Positions 10,346 through 20,700 of a stretch of 64,000 nucleotides of DNA are shown in pieces. This stretch comes from Streptococcus sp. 29887 (lineage in GTDB: Bacteria > Bacillota > Bacilli > Lactobacillales > Streptococcaceae), in the NCBI RefSeq assembly GCF_032595075.1, contig NZ_CP118735.1, positions 1,516,001 to 1,580,000 of the forward strand, written 5' to 3'. The notes beneath the pieces were generated by a model, which saw nothing but the letters and a program-made list of their open reading frames with translations, was not told the origin of the DNA and did not search any database. A program made the translations under genes and the position numbers. Position 1 is the first letter of the stretch, and the number at the start of each line of letters is the position of its first letter.

Positions 10346-10578
10346 AGGTCATCCTCCTTTTGAATCTAGTGCTTGTTTCCTTCCCCAGAAATAGTTCCAT
10401 CTCCGAGCAAGAACTTTTTATACATTCCTAGTTTACCTTTTATCCGTCTATATAAAGTCTGTTAATATGTTATTTTAACAACTTTTTATTTTTTGAGAAA
10501 AACGATTTATTTTTGACAAAAATTTGACGGTTTTGTATTATCCTAGAACTAAGAACATCATACAAGGGAGGACGCACT
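10346..10578. promoter_or_regulatory. Divergent hutU-hutI control region
   Basis: A 233-bp AT-rich gap separates the two divergent hut transcripts. It holds a clear hutI promoter (listed separately) and the palindrome TGTTAA-N9-TTAACA at 10460-10480, a candidate regulator site. No equally clear promoter for hutU could be fixed; a weak TTAAAA-18-TATATA arrangement exists on the minus strand around the palindrome. No gene is seen here. Confidence 0.6.
10513..10541 (+). promoter_or_regulatory. hutI promoter
   Basis: TTGACA at 10513-10518, a 17-bp spacer, and TATTAT at 10536-10541. This is an almost perfect sigma-A promoter 37 bp before the hutI start. Confidence 0.85.
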
Positions 10579-11829
10579 ATGTTCGCAGACAAAATATTGA
10601 CCCATTTCAATCAGGTATTTTGCCCCAATGACCCCGGTCATCCTCTAGCTGGTAAGGAAATGGCTGCAGCCACTATCTTAGAGGATGGCTACATAGCCAT
10701 CAAGGATGGAAAAATTCTTGCAACTGGGACTGGAGAGCCTCAAGCAGACTTAGTTGGCCCTGAAACGATTCTTCTTTCATGTCAAGGAAAGGTGGCTACC
10801 CCTGGACTAATCGATTGCCATACCCATCTGGTCTATGGAGGAAGCCGAGAACATGAATTTGCTCAGAAACTAGCTGGCGTTTCTTATCTGGATATTCTAG
10901 CAAATGGTGGAGGTATTTTATCCACAGTTCGAGCGACCAGAAAGGCTGATTTTGATACCCTCTATCAGAAATCCTATAAACTACTGGACTATATGCTGGA
11001 CCATGGAGTGACTACCGTAGAGGCTAAAAGTGGCTACGGACTGGACTGGGAAACTGAAAAAAGGCAGTTAGAAGTGGTGCAAAAACTTCATGAGGACCAC
11101 CCTATTGATTTGATTTCTACCTTTATGGCAGCCCATGCCATTCCAGAAGAATATAAGGGAAATAACCAAGCCTACTTGGACCTCATTATAGAAAGCATGT
11201 TGCCACGAGTTAAAGAAGAAAACTTGGCAGAATTCTGTGATATCTTCTGTGAGCAAGGAGTTTTTACCGCTGAAGAAGCCCGTAGCCTGCTCACAAAAGC
11301 CAAGGACATGGGCTTTAAACTCCGTATCCATGCTGATGAAATTAAAAGCATTGGTGGGGTTGACCTAGCTGCCGAACTGGGTACAGTCAGTGCCGAGCAC
11401 CTGATGGTCATTACCGACCAAGGCATTGACAAACTAAGTCATGCTAAGGTGATTGGCAACCTCCTTCCAGCTACCACCTTTAGCCTGATGGAGGATACCT
11501 ATGCACCCGCTCGGAAAATGCTGGATAAGGGGATGGCGATCACCCTGTCAACCGATAGCAATCCAGGCAGTTGCCCAACTGCCAACCTCCAATTTGTCAT
11601 GCAACTAGGTAGCTTCATGATGCGTTTAACACCAGTTGAAATCTTGAATGCTGTGACCATCAACGCTGCCTATTCCGTAGACAGACAGACCCATATTGGT
11701 AGTTTCCACCCTGGAAAAGATGCCGACATTAGCATTTTTGATGCACCCAATATCGACTTCCTCTTCTACTTCTTCGCAACCAATTTAACAGACCAAGTCT
11801 ATAAAAAAGGCCTCTGTGTCAGAGGTTAA
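10579..11829 (+). CDS. hutI: Imidazolonepropionase HutI
   Basis: Hydrolyses 4-imidazolone-5-propanoate to N-formimidoyl-L-glutamate, linking HutU to HutG/FtcD. It is a 416-aa amidohydrolase-fold enzyme. The metal-binding HTH is at residues 81-83 ([12 protein letters not shown]), with later metal or catalytic segments [17 protein letters not shown] and [12 protein letters not shown]. The ATG at 10579 follows AGGGAGGACGCACT. It is the only plus-strand hut gene and has its own strong promoter and terminator. Confidence 0.96.
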   Translation: MFADKILTHFNQVFCPNDPGHPLAGKEMAAATILEDGYIAIKDGKILATGTGEPQADLVGPETILLSCQGKVATPGLIDCHTHLVYGGSREHEFAQKLAGVSYLDILANGGGILSTVRATRKADFDTLYQKSYKLLDYMLDHGVTTVEAKSGYGLDWETEKRQLEVVQKLHEDHPIDLISTFMAAHAIPEEYKGNNQAYLDLIIESMLPRVKEENLAEFCDIFCEQGVFTAEEARSLLTKAKDMGFKLRIHADEIKSIGGVDLAAELGTVSAEHLMVITDQGIDKLSHAKVIGNLLPATTFSLMEDTYAPARKMLDKGMAITLSTDSNPGSCPTANLQFVMQLGSFMMRLTPVEILNAVTINAAYSVDRQTHIGSFHPGKDADISIFDAPNIDFLFYFFATNLTDQVYKKGLCVRG

Positions 11830-11836
11830 GACAATA

Positions 11837-11869
11837 AAGGAAGCCTCCTCATTTGGAAGCTTCCTTTTT
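11837..11869 (+). terminator. hutI terminator
   Basis: Stem AAGGAAGC-c-TCC / GGA-a-GCTTCCTT with loop TCATTT, followed by TTTTT. It lies in the 48-bp gap between convergent hutI and metG and probably helps stop metG transcripts as well. Confidence 0.85.
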
Positions 11870-11877
11870 AAATTTTC

Positions 11878-13881
11878 TTACCCAATCTGACTGCCGTTTG
11901 GCACAGATGGATCGACTGTTAAGAGTGTTAAATTGTCACCATGTTCGGCTGATAGGATCATGCCCTGGCTGAGCAAGCCCATCATCTTACGTGGCTTGAG
12001 GTTGGCAACGATTTGGACTTTCTTGCCGACCAACTCTTGCTCATTTGGATAGTACTTGGCGATACCAGACAAGATTTGGCGGTCTTGTCCATCACCAGCG
12101 TCCAAACGGAACTTGAGCAACTTGTCAGAACCCTCTACTTTGGCCACTTCTTTGACTTCGGCCACGCGGATTTCCACCTTGTCAAAGTCCTCGAACTTGA
12201 TCGCGGCTTTTTCGTTTTTGAGTTCCACGTCAGCTGGGTTCCACTCTTTTTCTTCCTCTTGGGAAATAGCAGAGCTACCACCCATTTGGGCTTGGATATA
12301 GGCAATTTCCTCTTCCATATCCAGACGTGGGAAGATAGGCGTGCCTTTTGCGACCACTGTCAAACCTGCTGGAAGACCTGCAAAGTCAAGATTTTCAAGG
12401 TCAAATGCTGTTCCTAAACCAAGTTGTTCCATAATAGCATTTGAAGTGGCCATCATAAATGGCTGAATGAGGTGAGCCACCACACGAAGACCTGCCGTCA
12501 AGTGGGCCATCACCGCTGCCAACTTATCACGGTCGGCTTCTTCTTTTGCCAAGACCCACGGAGCTGTTTCATCGATGTACTTGTTGGTACGGGAAATGAT
12601 GTTCCATACCGCTTCCAAGGCGCGTGGATAGTCAACAGCTTCCATATACTTGTGGTAGCTTGCTAAGTTTTCAGCCACTACTGCCGCCAAGTCCGCATCA
12701 AAATCAGTCACGTTGGCAACAAAAGTTGGCACCTGACCACCAAAGTACTTGTTAATCATAGCAACCGTACGGTTGAGCAAGTTTCCAAGGTCGTTGGCTA
12801 GTTCATAGTTAATACGACCTACATAGTCTTCTGGCGTGAAGGTTCCATCAGAACCAACTGGCAGACTACGCATGAGGTAGTAACGCAGTGGATCCAAGCC
12901 GAATCGCTCGACCAACATTTCTGGGTAGACTACATTGCCCTTAGACTTAGACATCTTGCCGTCTTTCATGACAAACCAGCCATGAGCGACCAAGCGGTCT
13001 GGCAACTTCATGTCCAACATCATGAGCATGATTGGCCAGTAAATGGAGTGGAAACGAAGAATGTCCTTGCCAACCATGTGGTAAACCGTCCCATTCCAGA
13101 ATGTGTCGTAGTTGGCTGTTTCTTCCTGACCATAACCCAAGGCAGTTGCGTAGTTGAGCAGCGCATCTATCCAAACATAAACAACGTGTTTAGGATTTGA
13201 CGGTACAGGTACACCCCATGTAAATGAAGTACGTGATACTGCCAAATCTTCCAAGCCTGGCTCGATGAAGTTTTTCATGATTTCATTGAGGCGACCATCT
13301 GGCTGGATAAAGTCTGGGTGAGCATTGAAGAACTCAACCAATTTATCCTGATACTTGCTGAGGCGAAGGAAGTAGGATTCTTCTGAAACCCAGGCAACCT
13401 CGTGACCGCTCGGAGCGATACCTCCTGTTACCTTGCCGTTTTCATCTCGGAAGACCTCTTCTAATTGGCTCTCAGTGAAGAATTCTTCGTCTGAAACAGA
13501 GTACCAACCAGAATACTCTCCCAAGTAAATGTCGTCCTGCGCCAGCAATTTTTCAAAAACAGCCGCCACCACTTCCTCGTGGTAATCGTCGGTCGTGCGG
13601 ATGAACTTGTCGTAAGAGATGTCTAGCAAGTTCCAGAGCTCTTTAACGCCAACCGCCATGCCATCAACGTAGGCTTGAGGTGTCAAACCAGCTTCTTTTG
13701 CCTTCTCTTCAATCTTCTGACCATGCTCATCAAGCCCTGTCAGATAGAAGACCTCGTGGCCCATCAGACGCTTGTAGCGAGCCAAGACATCGCAGGCAAT
13801 GGTCGTGTAGGCTGAACCGATGTGAAGTTTTCCAGACGGATAATAAATCGGTGTGGTAATGTAAAACGGTGTTTTTGTCAT
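11878..13881 (-). CDS. metG: Methionyl-tRNA synthetase
   Basis: Charges tRNA-Met in the cytoplasm. It is a 667-aa class I synthetase with HIG at residues 20-22 (KLHIGSAY) and KMSKS at 309-313. A C-terminal EMAP/Trbp-like tRNA-binding domain lies in the last 110 residues ([11 protein letters not shown] ... NLKPRKMMG). The connective peptide has [10 protein letters not shown] where zinc-type enzymes have Cys pairs, so this is the zinc-free type. The ATG at 13881 follows GAAAGGAAA. The gene is single and has its own promoter. Confidence 0.97.
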   Translation of the reverse strand: MTKTPFYITTPIYYPSGKLHIGSAYTTIACDVLARYKRLMGHEVFYLTGLDEHGQKIEEKAKEAGLTPQAYVDGMAVGVKELWNLLDISYDKFIRTTDDYHEEVVAAVFEKLLAQDDIYLGEYSGWYSVSDEEFFTESQLEEVFRDENGKVTGGIAPSGHEVAWVSEESYFLRLSKYQDKLVEFFNAHPDFIQPDGRLNEIMKNFIEPGLEDLAVSRTSFTWGVPVPSNPKHVVYVWIDALLNYATALGYGQEETANYDTFWNGTVYHMVGKDILRFHSIYWPIMLMMLDMKLPDRLVAHGWFVMKDGKMSKSKGNVVYPEMLVERFGLDPLRYYLMRSLPVGSDGTFTPEDYVGRINYELANDLGNLLNRTVAMINKYFGGQVPTFVANVTDFDADLAAVVAENLASYHKYMEAVDYPRALEAVWNIISRTNKYIDETAPWVLAKEEADRDKLAAVMAHLTAGLRVVAHLIQPFMMATSNAIMEQLGLGTAFDLENLDFAGLPAGLTVVAKGTPIFPRLDMEEEIAYIQAQMGGSSAISQEEEKEWNPADVELKNEKAAIKFEDFDKVEIRVAEVKEVAKVEGSDKLLKFRLDAGDGQDRQILSGIAKYYPNEQELVGKKVQIVANLKPRKMMGLLSQGMILSAEHGDNLTLLTVDPSVPNGSQIG

Positions 13882-13934
13882 GTTTTTTTCCTTTCAACTC
13901 AGGGCAAATGAAACCCTGTTCTTGATAACACCCC

Positions 13935-13962
13935 ATTTTATCATATTTTTGTGCAAAAACAA
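13935..13962 (-). promoter_or_regulatory. Putative metG promoter
   Basis: On the minus strand TTGTTT at 13962-13957, a 16-bp spacer, and an extended -10 TGATAAAAT ending at 13935. It lies about 54 bp before the metG start. Confidence 0.6.
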
Positions 13963-14035
13963 AGCGACTTCCCATCCACAATCCTTCTAAGATATGTTAT
14001 ACTAGAAGAAGTTATGAAAAAGAATGGGGTTGTCT

Positions 14036-14629
14036 ATGTTTTCACCTAAAAATCTCTTAATCCATCTATTTTTTGTTATTATTTGTGTCGGAATGCTCTT
14101 AAATGACGTTCAAAATACCGGCCTGATGTGGAATATGCTCTGGGCCTTATTGGCCTTGGACTTTGCTATTTTGGTCCGCCAAAATAATCATACTGCCAGC
14201 AAGCTCTTGATCACACCATTTTGGCTCTTCTTCTATCCTAATACCTTCTACATTTTGACCGAACTGGTCAATCTCCAATTTACCAGCACAGCCCTCTGGG
14301 AAAGCAACAGCTTGCTCCTCTTTATGCTCTATGTCCCAGCTATTCTCTTTGGAATTATGGCTGGCGTGGAAAGTTTAGAAGCTATTTTCAAAAGCTACAA
14401 TGTCAAATTCTATGGCTTGCGTTTGCTGATTATTGGTAGTCTATCCCTCTTTGCTAGCTATGCTATTTATATCGGTCGCTATGCCAATATTCGCTCTTGG
14501 GATATTTTCACGCGCCCCCTTGCTGTTCTTAATAATATGGTCGCAGCAATGTCCTGGGAAACCTTCCCTTTTATCTTTGGCTTCACCCTCATACAAATCA
14601 TGGTCCTGGTCTTTGCCGTTGATGAATAA
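14036..14629 (+). CDS. DUF1361 membrane protein, copy 1
   Basis: A 197-aa integral membrane protein with about six hydrophobic segments and the DUF1361 signatures FWLFFYPNTFY and IGRYANIRSWDIFTRP. Function is unknown. The ATG at 14036 (MFSPKN) was preferred over one at 14024 because GGGGT lies at a better distance and the tandem copy starts at the matching residue. An extended -10 (TGTTATACT) lies about 35 bp upstream. It is the first of two paralogues. Confidence 0.8.
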   Translation: MFSPKNLLIHLFFVIICVGMLLNDVQNTGLMWNMLWALLALDFAILVRQNNHTASKLLITPFWLFFYPNTFYILTELVNLQFTSTALWESNSLLLFMLYVPAILFGIMAGVESLEAIFKSYNVKFYGLRLLIIGSLSLFASYAIYIGRYANIRSWDIFTRPLAVLNNMVAAMSWETFPFIFGFTLIQIMVLVFAVDE

Positions 14630-14778
14630 ATAAGTTGAAAGAAACAGGTCAGCTGTTTCTTTTTGTTTTCTAATACTTAATCCAAGCTTAAACAAGTCCT
14701 AACAATTTGATGACAAGTCCCCATTTTCTGCCTGAATGTGATATACTAGCATTTATATTCTACAGAAAGAGGTTTGTC

Positions 14779-15372
14779 ATGTTTACAAAGAAAAATGTTT
14801 TTATCCATATTTTTTTCCTCATCATCGCTGCCGGTCTAAAGCGTTACGGTGTCACTGCACCTGACTTGACTTGGAATATGTTTTTGGCTTTAGTAGCACT
14901 TGATTTTGCTATCCTCACCAACCACAGTAAGTCCAAGGTCATTAAGATTATTGCTGGGCTCCTCTGGCTCTTTTTCTACCCCAACACCTTTTACATGGTG
15001 ACGGACATTGTCCATATGCATTTTGCAAACACAGTCCTCTGGCAACGGGAAAGCATGATCCTTTTCATGCTCTATGTCCCAAGTATTTTCTATGGGGTCA
15101 TGACTGGCGTGGAAAGCCTGCGGCTGATTTTCTCTGCCTTCTCTATCAAGTCCTACTGGTTCAGGCTGTTTCTGATTGGTGGTCTTTCCCTTCTATCCAG
15201 CTTTGCCATTCACATCGGACGCTATGCACGGCTCAATTCATGGGACATCTTTACCAGACCAAGCCTGGTTGTCAGTGAAATGATTGAAGTCGTTTCCTGG
15301 GCTGCCTTGCCCTTCATCCTGGGCTTTACTTTTATTCAAATCATGGTCCTGGTCTTCTCCATTGACGAATAA
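14779..15372 (+). CDS. DUF1361 membrane protein, copy 2
   Basis: A 197-aa protein, the same length as its upstream neighbour and clearly homologous to it. Shared blocks include WLFFYPNTFY, LFMLYVP, GVESL, SWDIFTRP and GFTxIQIMVLVF. A weakly positioned in-frame ATG lies farther up, but AAGAGGTTTGTC directly before the ATG at 14779 decides the start. It has its own extended -10 (TGATATACT, TATACT at 14743-14748), so the pair is not necessarily one transcript. Function is unknown. Confidence 0.8.
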   Translation: MFTKKNVFIHIFFLIIAAGLKRYGVTAPDLTWNMFLALVALDFAILTNHSKSKVIKIIAGLLWLFFYPNTFYMVTDIVHMHFANTVLWQRESMILFMLYVPSIFYGVMTGVESLRLIFSAFSIKSYWFRLFLIGGLSLLSSFAIHIGRYARLNSWDIFTRPSLVVSEMIEVVSWAALPFILGFTFIQIMVLVFSIDE

Positions 15373-15373
15373 C

Positions 15374-15409
15374 AAAACCGGCAACAGCCTTGTACTGTTA
15401 CCGGTTTTT
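15374..15409. terminator. Terminator shared by DUF1361 copy 2 and the 248-aa gene
   Basis: Stem AAACCGG-c-AACAG / CTGTT-a-CCGGTTTTT with a 7-nt loop. A and T runs flank it, so it can act in both directions between convergent genes. Confidence 0.88.
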
Positions 15410-15410
15410 C

Positions 15411-16157
15411 TTATCCAAAATGGAGTTGTTCAAATAGATCTTCCAAGTCGGCAATGATCTCTTGATGAAAATCCTTATAATAGGTTTTCTGGTCAGAATC
15501 TGGCAGTTTTTCAATATCTGCTAAAATGGCCTGATAGCGTCGTAGAAGGTTCTTACCAGCCACTTTATCTATCTCATCCATTTCACCGATACCTGCTGCA
15601 ATGTCATCTAAACTGTCATATTTTGTCAGCATAGCCTCAGTCCACTCCCGCTTGTCCTTGTTGAGAGTGACAATCTTTTCTGTCAGCCATTCTTCATAAC
15701 TTTCCTCTTCTGTCAAAGACTGGCTCGCAGTAGCCTTAGGCACTCGGTCGGATTTACTAGAACGAAGGTAATTCCGATAAAACCAAACGGCAAAAAGAAT
15801 GACTAGAATGATATTGACTGGAAAAACAAAGCTAAGGGTGAACAGTACGGTCAGCCACAAGATCAACTTGACATTTCTTGCCGCCTGCTCTGCACGTCTG
15901 TTCTTCTCCTCCCACTCGTCCAATATAGCCTGGGCTTGTGCAGTATAGGTTTCAACCAATTTTGCCAGTCGGACCTTTTTCTCTGGGTCATCTTCCAACT
16001 CCATAGCCAAATAGGCTTGATTGGCTCGAGCCTTGGCTGCTTCATAGGTCTGAACTGTCGCCAAATAGGCCGCATTGCTATTCATCTGATTCAGCAAGCG
16101 GTCCGTCTGCCCTTTGATAAAAGTCCGATCTCTTGATGTTAATTTACGGTAAGGCAT
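15411..16157 (-). CDS. Uncharacterised membrane protein with coiled-coil flanks (248 aa)
   Basis: Not recognised as a named family. Residues 1-95 are charged and helical (likely coiled coil). Residues 97-133 hold a pair of hydrophobic segments (LILWLTVLFTLSF, IILVILFAVWFY), and residues 145-248 are again acidic and helical. This suggests two cytoplasmic arms on a hairpin anchor. The ATG at 16157 follows GGGAGGGG. Two tiny membrane-protein genes lie just upstream on the same strand, making a likely three-gene unit that ends at the 15374-15409 terminator. Confidence 0.7.
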   Translation of the reverse strand: MPYRKLTSRDRTFIKGQTDRLLNQMNSNAAYLATVQTYEAAKARANQAYLAMELEDDPEKKVRLAKLVETYTAQAQAILDEWEEKNRRAEQAARNVKLILWLTVLFTLSFVFPVNIILVILFAVWFYRNYLRSSKSDRVPKATASQSLTEEESYEEWLTEKIVTLNKDKREWTEAMLTKYDSLDDIAAGIGEMDEIDKVAGKNLLRRYQAILADIEKLPDSDQKTYYKDFHQEIIADLEDLFEQLHFG

Positions 16158-16233
16158 GGCAACCCCTCCCTGTATATCTGAAATATACTAGCATTTTGCG
16201 CTAGCCTGTGTTCTTTTGCAATGCTCGTAACTA

Positions 16234-16359
16234 TTATTTTCTTCTGCCAAACAATAGGCATAAAATGACCCAAGCACCTGCCAATGCGACAATGATTACA
16301 GGTGAGGCCCAGAGTAAGATAAAAAACCAAATAAAGAGTTTCATAAAGAGTTCTTCCAT
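16234..16359 (-). CDS. Small membrane protein, 41 aa
   Basis: A 41-codon frame opens at an ATG (16359) with a near-perfect ribosome site, AGGAGGAAAGACAA. It encodes a short acidic N-terminus (MEELF), one long hydrophobic stretch of about 32 residues and a basic tail ending GRRK. That is the layout of a single-span small protein. It is 12 nt after the stop of the 28-aa frame and 76 nt before the 248-aa gene. No family is recognised. Confidence 0.6.
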   Translation of the reverse strand: MEELFMKLFIWFFILLWASPVIIVALAGAWVILCLLFGRRK

Positions 16360-16371
16360 TTGTCTTTCCTC

Positions 16372-16458
16372 CTACTTCCTACGTCTGAGACCAATCGTTA
16401 TAGCGATAATGCCTACCAGATAACAAATCGCAAATGTAAAAAATAGAAATGCTCCCAT
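16372..16458 (-). CDS. Small membrane protein, 28 aa
   Basis: A 28-codon frame opens at an ATG (16458) preceded by AAAGGAGAAATAT. The product begins MGAFLFFTFAICY, is hydrophobic for about 23 residues and ends LRRRK, the same design as the 41-aa protein. The good ribosome site, the positive-inside tail and the neighbouring matching small gene argue it is real. Toxin, regulator of the adjacent membrane protein, or chance frame all remain possible. Confidence 0.5.
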   Translation of the reverse strand: MGAFLFFTFAICYLVGIIAITIGLRRRK

Positions 16459-16531
16459 ATATTTCTCCTTTGATCTACAAATAATTAAAATTGTGCATGT
16501 AGTCAAACATCTAAAATATCTGTCTCTAGAA

Positions 16532-17713
16532 TTATTCCAAAAGATCTCTGTACTCAAATTCACTCATCTTAGTGTCAAGTAACCTACGAGCAATTTGATA
16601 TTCTCTAACTTCATCTTTGTTTAAATGTTTGATAGCCTTTTGTTGAAACCTCTGATAAGTATGAATAAAATCAATAATCTCCTGCCTTTCAACAAGTTCA
16701 TGGTCAAATAATTCTGGATTGAAATGAATCTTGGCTAATTTTTCCAAGGTTTCTTCGTATAAGTTATAGTGTGCCATATGCTCTGCCAATAACTCTTGAT
16801 GACAAGTCTTGGACTGAATCATGCTAACAATTTGATTGGTATATTTCACTACTTGTATATGTGAAGAAATCAAATCTGGGTCATGATCCAAAAGATGAAC
16901 TAACTTAGACTTCTCTGGATCTCTAAGTTCTACTTCGTTCGTAAAATTTTCTATACAAGCTTCAAGTCCTGAAAGAAATTCAAGGCTCTCAATATCCCTC
17001 ATCTCTGCAACCAAAACACTACTAAATTCCTCCTTCAACTCATTAAGCCTGGTGATAATCGCATAAGCATAATTTAGTTTCGTTCGCGGTTGCAACTCAT
17101 AAGAAAATGGATTTTCTAAATCCTCCATCCAAGCATCGACTCTTTCTACTAGATTCGTTACTTCTTCACGGAAGTCTTCCGAATCGATAGTTGCATACAT
17201 CATTTTACTCTCAGCCAAGTAATTTATTGGTTGCTCTTGAAAATTTAATTTTGACATAGTAAGTACAAACTCTTTTTGTTCAGGATCCCTCATTTTCACC
17301 TCATAAGTAAATTCAGACAAAATACTTATAAAACCTACATAACGGCTCATCAATGGCACATATCCCGTTGCGTAATACAACTCATCCTTAAAATGCTCCA
17401 TTTCATTTAAAATGAAATAGCCCTGTTCTAGCACATCCCTAGTTTGATATTCATAAGGACTCTTTTCTTTCAGGTTAATGATCCAATTTCTAGACTTTAA
17501 AATTAGCTGGTTATGTAATGTTAGATAATAAGATAAATTTTGAATAGGGTAGATTTTCTGCTCATCCTCCTGATTTTCAAATTCATCTTTTGCTTTTGAC
17601 TGCATATTTAAAGAGGATTCATTCTCCCCTTTATAATACAGGCTGAGTAATATAAACAATAGCGGAAAAGTGATATACCAATATTTAAAAAAGAGTATTA
17701 TTGGATGATTCAT
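16532..17713 (-). CDS. Membrane-anchored protein of unknown function coupled to type III Res (393 aa)
   Basis: No family recognised. One N-terminal membrane segment (about residues 8-24, FFKYWYITFPLLFILLSL) is followed by a long acidic, helical cytoplasmic part. The phrase EVxxRDPEx occurs twice, near residues 140 and 255, each preceded by a similar helix (LSEFTYE, IENFTNE), suggesting an internal duplication. The ATG at 17713 comes 1 nt after the res stop, and its ribosome site (GAGGGGA) lies inside the end of res. It is therefore translationally coupled and likely part of the restriction system. Base composition is AT-rich compared with res. Confidence 0.65.
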   Translation of the reverse strand: MNHPIILFFKYWYITFPLLFILLSLYYKGENESSLNMQSKAKDEFENQEDEQKIYPIQNLSYYLTLHNQLILKSRNWIINLKEKSPYEYQTRDVLEQGYFILNEMEHFKDELYYATGYVPLMSRYVGFISILSEFTYEVKMRDPEQKEFVLTMSKLNFQEQPINYLAESKMMYATIDSEDFREEVTNLVERVDAWMEDLENPFSYELQPRTKLNYAYAIITRLNELKEEFSSVLVAEMRDIESLEFLSGLEACIENFTNEVELRDPEKSKLVHLLDHDPDLISSHIQVVKYTNQIVSMIQSKTCHQELLAEHMAHYNLYEETLEKLAKIHFNPELFDHELVERQEIIDFIHTYQRFQQKAIKHLNKDEVREYQIARRLLDTKMSEFEYRDLLE

Positions 17714-17714
17714 C

Positions 17715-20700
17715 CTATCCCCTCACGATTTCTAATAATTTTTCATAGGAATCCACCACATCGTACATGTGGTCGTCCGCAATCAAACCTTTTTCTTTCA
17801 AGGCTTTGAAGTGGGCCTTGGCACACTCAATTTTTGCAAGCTCTGCCCCTTTCAGTTGCAAACTAGACATGGAACCCTTGGTTTCGGCTACAAAGTAGAC
17901 ATGCTTAACCGAACCATCTCGAAAGGCAATTGCCCAGTCAGGGTTGTAAGCACCCAGAGGGGTGGAAATCTTAAAATTGCTAGGTAATTTGGTGTAGACC
18001 ATGACATCTTCAAATTGATCCAGCTCTTCTTTGAACTTCCGCTCCGTATCCGAATCAACCTTAACATAATTATACACGCCTTTTTGCGATTCCAGTATCC
18101 GTTTGTCCGACAATTTTCCGCTTTCTGGGTTATCCGTAAAAACAGAAGTGTCAAAGGTTTCTTCCAAGATATTGTAGCGGATATGCTCAATCACCTGACT
18201 GGCCTTTTGGTCATCGATAAGTCTGCTAGCTTGTTGGATAAATGCCTCAGGGTTATAGGCGAACATGTCAAATTTGCTTGGTGAGATTTGTTTCAGAATA
18301 TGAGCAACTGTTTTTCGTTTCAACTCCGTGCGACTGGCGATTTCACCCAACAAATCATAGCGGAGTTGAATAGAAGACTTGTCCAATTCAGCCTGACGCT
18401 TACCGTCTTTATTGACCTTGAAATCCAAACCTTGCTCAGCCTTCATTTCCCTAGCCTCAGCCTCTGTAATCATATAGCTTGGCTTTTTGACAAACAGAGA
18501 CTCATTCAAGGCCTTGACAGATTTTTCAATCAACTCCTCGTCGTCAAACTCGACATAGTAGGTGGACTTGTGATGAATGCTTTCCCACAAACGTTTAAAC
18601 TCTTGACGGTTGTAGTTGTCAGGATTGATCTCTCTTGCAAAAACAACTTCCGAATCATTTTCACGCTCAATCTGGTAACGATTGGCATCGTAAATAGATT
18701 CCAAGATGTCTTTTACAGCCACTTCATAGCCAGCCAGATTTTCAGATAAAGTAAACTGACTTGTTTCTTTTTGTTCAAAGTAAGTGGTGGTCAGATTTCC
18801 CTTGCTGTCAATATAATCTTGCTTAATCAACTGGCGTTCAATCTCTTTAGCCACTTCCTTGGTGACAGTCAGTTTTTGACCAGTTTCATTTTCCAAGACC
18901 TTATTGACAAAGAGGTCCACTTCCACCTTGCTTGGTCGATCAGCCAAGATTTCCTTGAGTTCTCTTTGCAAGTTCTTTGCAAAATCCTCATAGCTTTCAT
19001 TGGCAATGACGGTCAGCTTGTTAATATTATGAACATCAGCTCCTAAGAGTTCCTCATCCTGACGGACACCTTTTTGGTCAACAGCAAGACGCATCCCACG
19101 ACCAATCTTTTGCCGTTTTTCTGTCTCCGTACCCGTATTTTTCAGAGTACAAATCTGGAAGACATTAGGATTGTCCCAGCCTTCTTTGAGGGCTGAGTGG
19201 GAGAAGATAAAGCGTACTGGCTCATCAAAGGACAGCAGACGCTCCTTGTCCTTCATAATCAAATCAAAGGCATCCTTGTCGTTGGACTGGTTGTTTTTCT
19301 TCTCAGTTGCCGATTTGTAATCCACAAACTTGACCTTGTCCGATTTTTTCACCTTATCAACGGAGAAATAACCTGCGTGAACAGGATTGCCTTCCTGATG
19401 ATTATTTAGATAATGCCAAAAGTTGCTGCCATGGAGGTTGGGATCTGCCAACAAGGCCTTGACCTGGGCTTCATATTCCTCTTCAAACATCTGGGCATAG
19501 GTGCCATTGTAGGCATCATTTTGCTCGTCGTAGCACTTGTACTTAGCTACCTCATCAATGAAGAAAAGGGATAGCACCTTGATACCTCGTTTGTAAAGGC
19601 CTTCTTCTTTTTGCAGGTGACTGGCAATGGTTTCCCGAATCTGGATACGACGGATGTCATCTTCGTTGGTTTCCCCAATCACTTCGCCCACATGGAGTTT
19701 GCGATTGGCACCGATTTGAATGGAATTTTCACCCTCACGCGCATCAAAATGACTCAAGGTCCAACCATCTTGATAGGCTGGGAGATTACCAGACTCTTCA
19801 TAGAGAGCAAAAGGCTCTTCCACCAATTTGGTTACACGCTTGACATCACCTGACTTAGTCCGCATTTCAAACTCAATTCGAGCCTTGGGTGCTCCTGATT
19901 TTTGCGGAACCAGTTCTTGCAGATAAAGGTAGCCTTGTGTACCTGTGGTAGAAGTCTGCTCCACGGTCTTAACGGCAATCTTCTTGACCAGCTTTTTATT
20001 ATAGGCGTCCAAGGCATCCAGACGATAAATCATATCGTGCTTGTCCTTATGGGTGGCTGAATAGCGGAGGGTAAATAGAGGCTTGAAGTCCTCCAAGCGT
20101 TCTTTAGTCTTTTTCCCCTCAACCGACTGAGGCTCATCGATGATCAAAATGGGATTGGTCGCTGCGATAACATCGATGGGCTTTCTCCAGCGGAAACTTT
20201 CCTGCTCGGTGTGAATGCGACGGGCATCCGCTCCAGTGGCATTAAAGGCCTGGGAGTTGATAATCATGACCTGAATATCCGAGGAATTGGCGAACTTGTC
20301 CAGCTCTCCCAAACGGCTAGAATCATAGACAAAGTAACGTGGTTTCTTGCCGTACTCCATCTGAAAATGGTCTGCCATGATCTCAAAGGACTTGAGCACC
20401 CCCTCACGAATGGCGATACTCGGCACCACAATGATAAACTTGAGCCAGCCATACTGCTTATTGAGCTCCATCAGGGTGCGGATGTAGGTATAGGTCTTCC
20501 CTGTCCCTGTCTCCATCTCAATGGTCAAATTGTAAGACGGACGACCATCCACTTTTTGGATGGATAGGTTTTCAGAAGGTTTAAGTCCATAGCGGAGCTG
20601 CTGATTTCGTACCTGCTGGCTGACAATGTCCTGCGAAAGCTGGATGGGAGCATTGCGGAAACCGATAAAATTCATATCCAGTTCCGCATCCATTCCCTGA

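Noticed and set aside
18288..18749. Plus-strand frame of 153 codons over res
   Set aside because: Shadow of the res coding frame; no start signals or family character.
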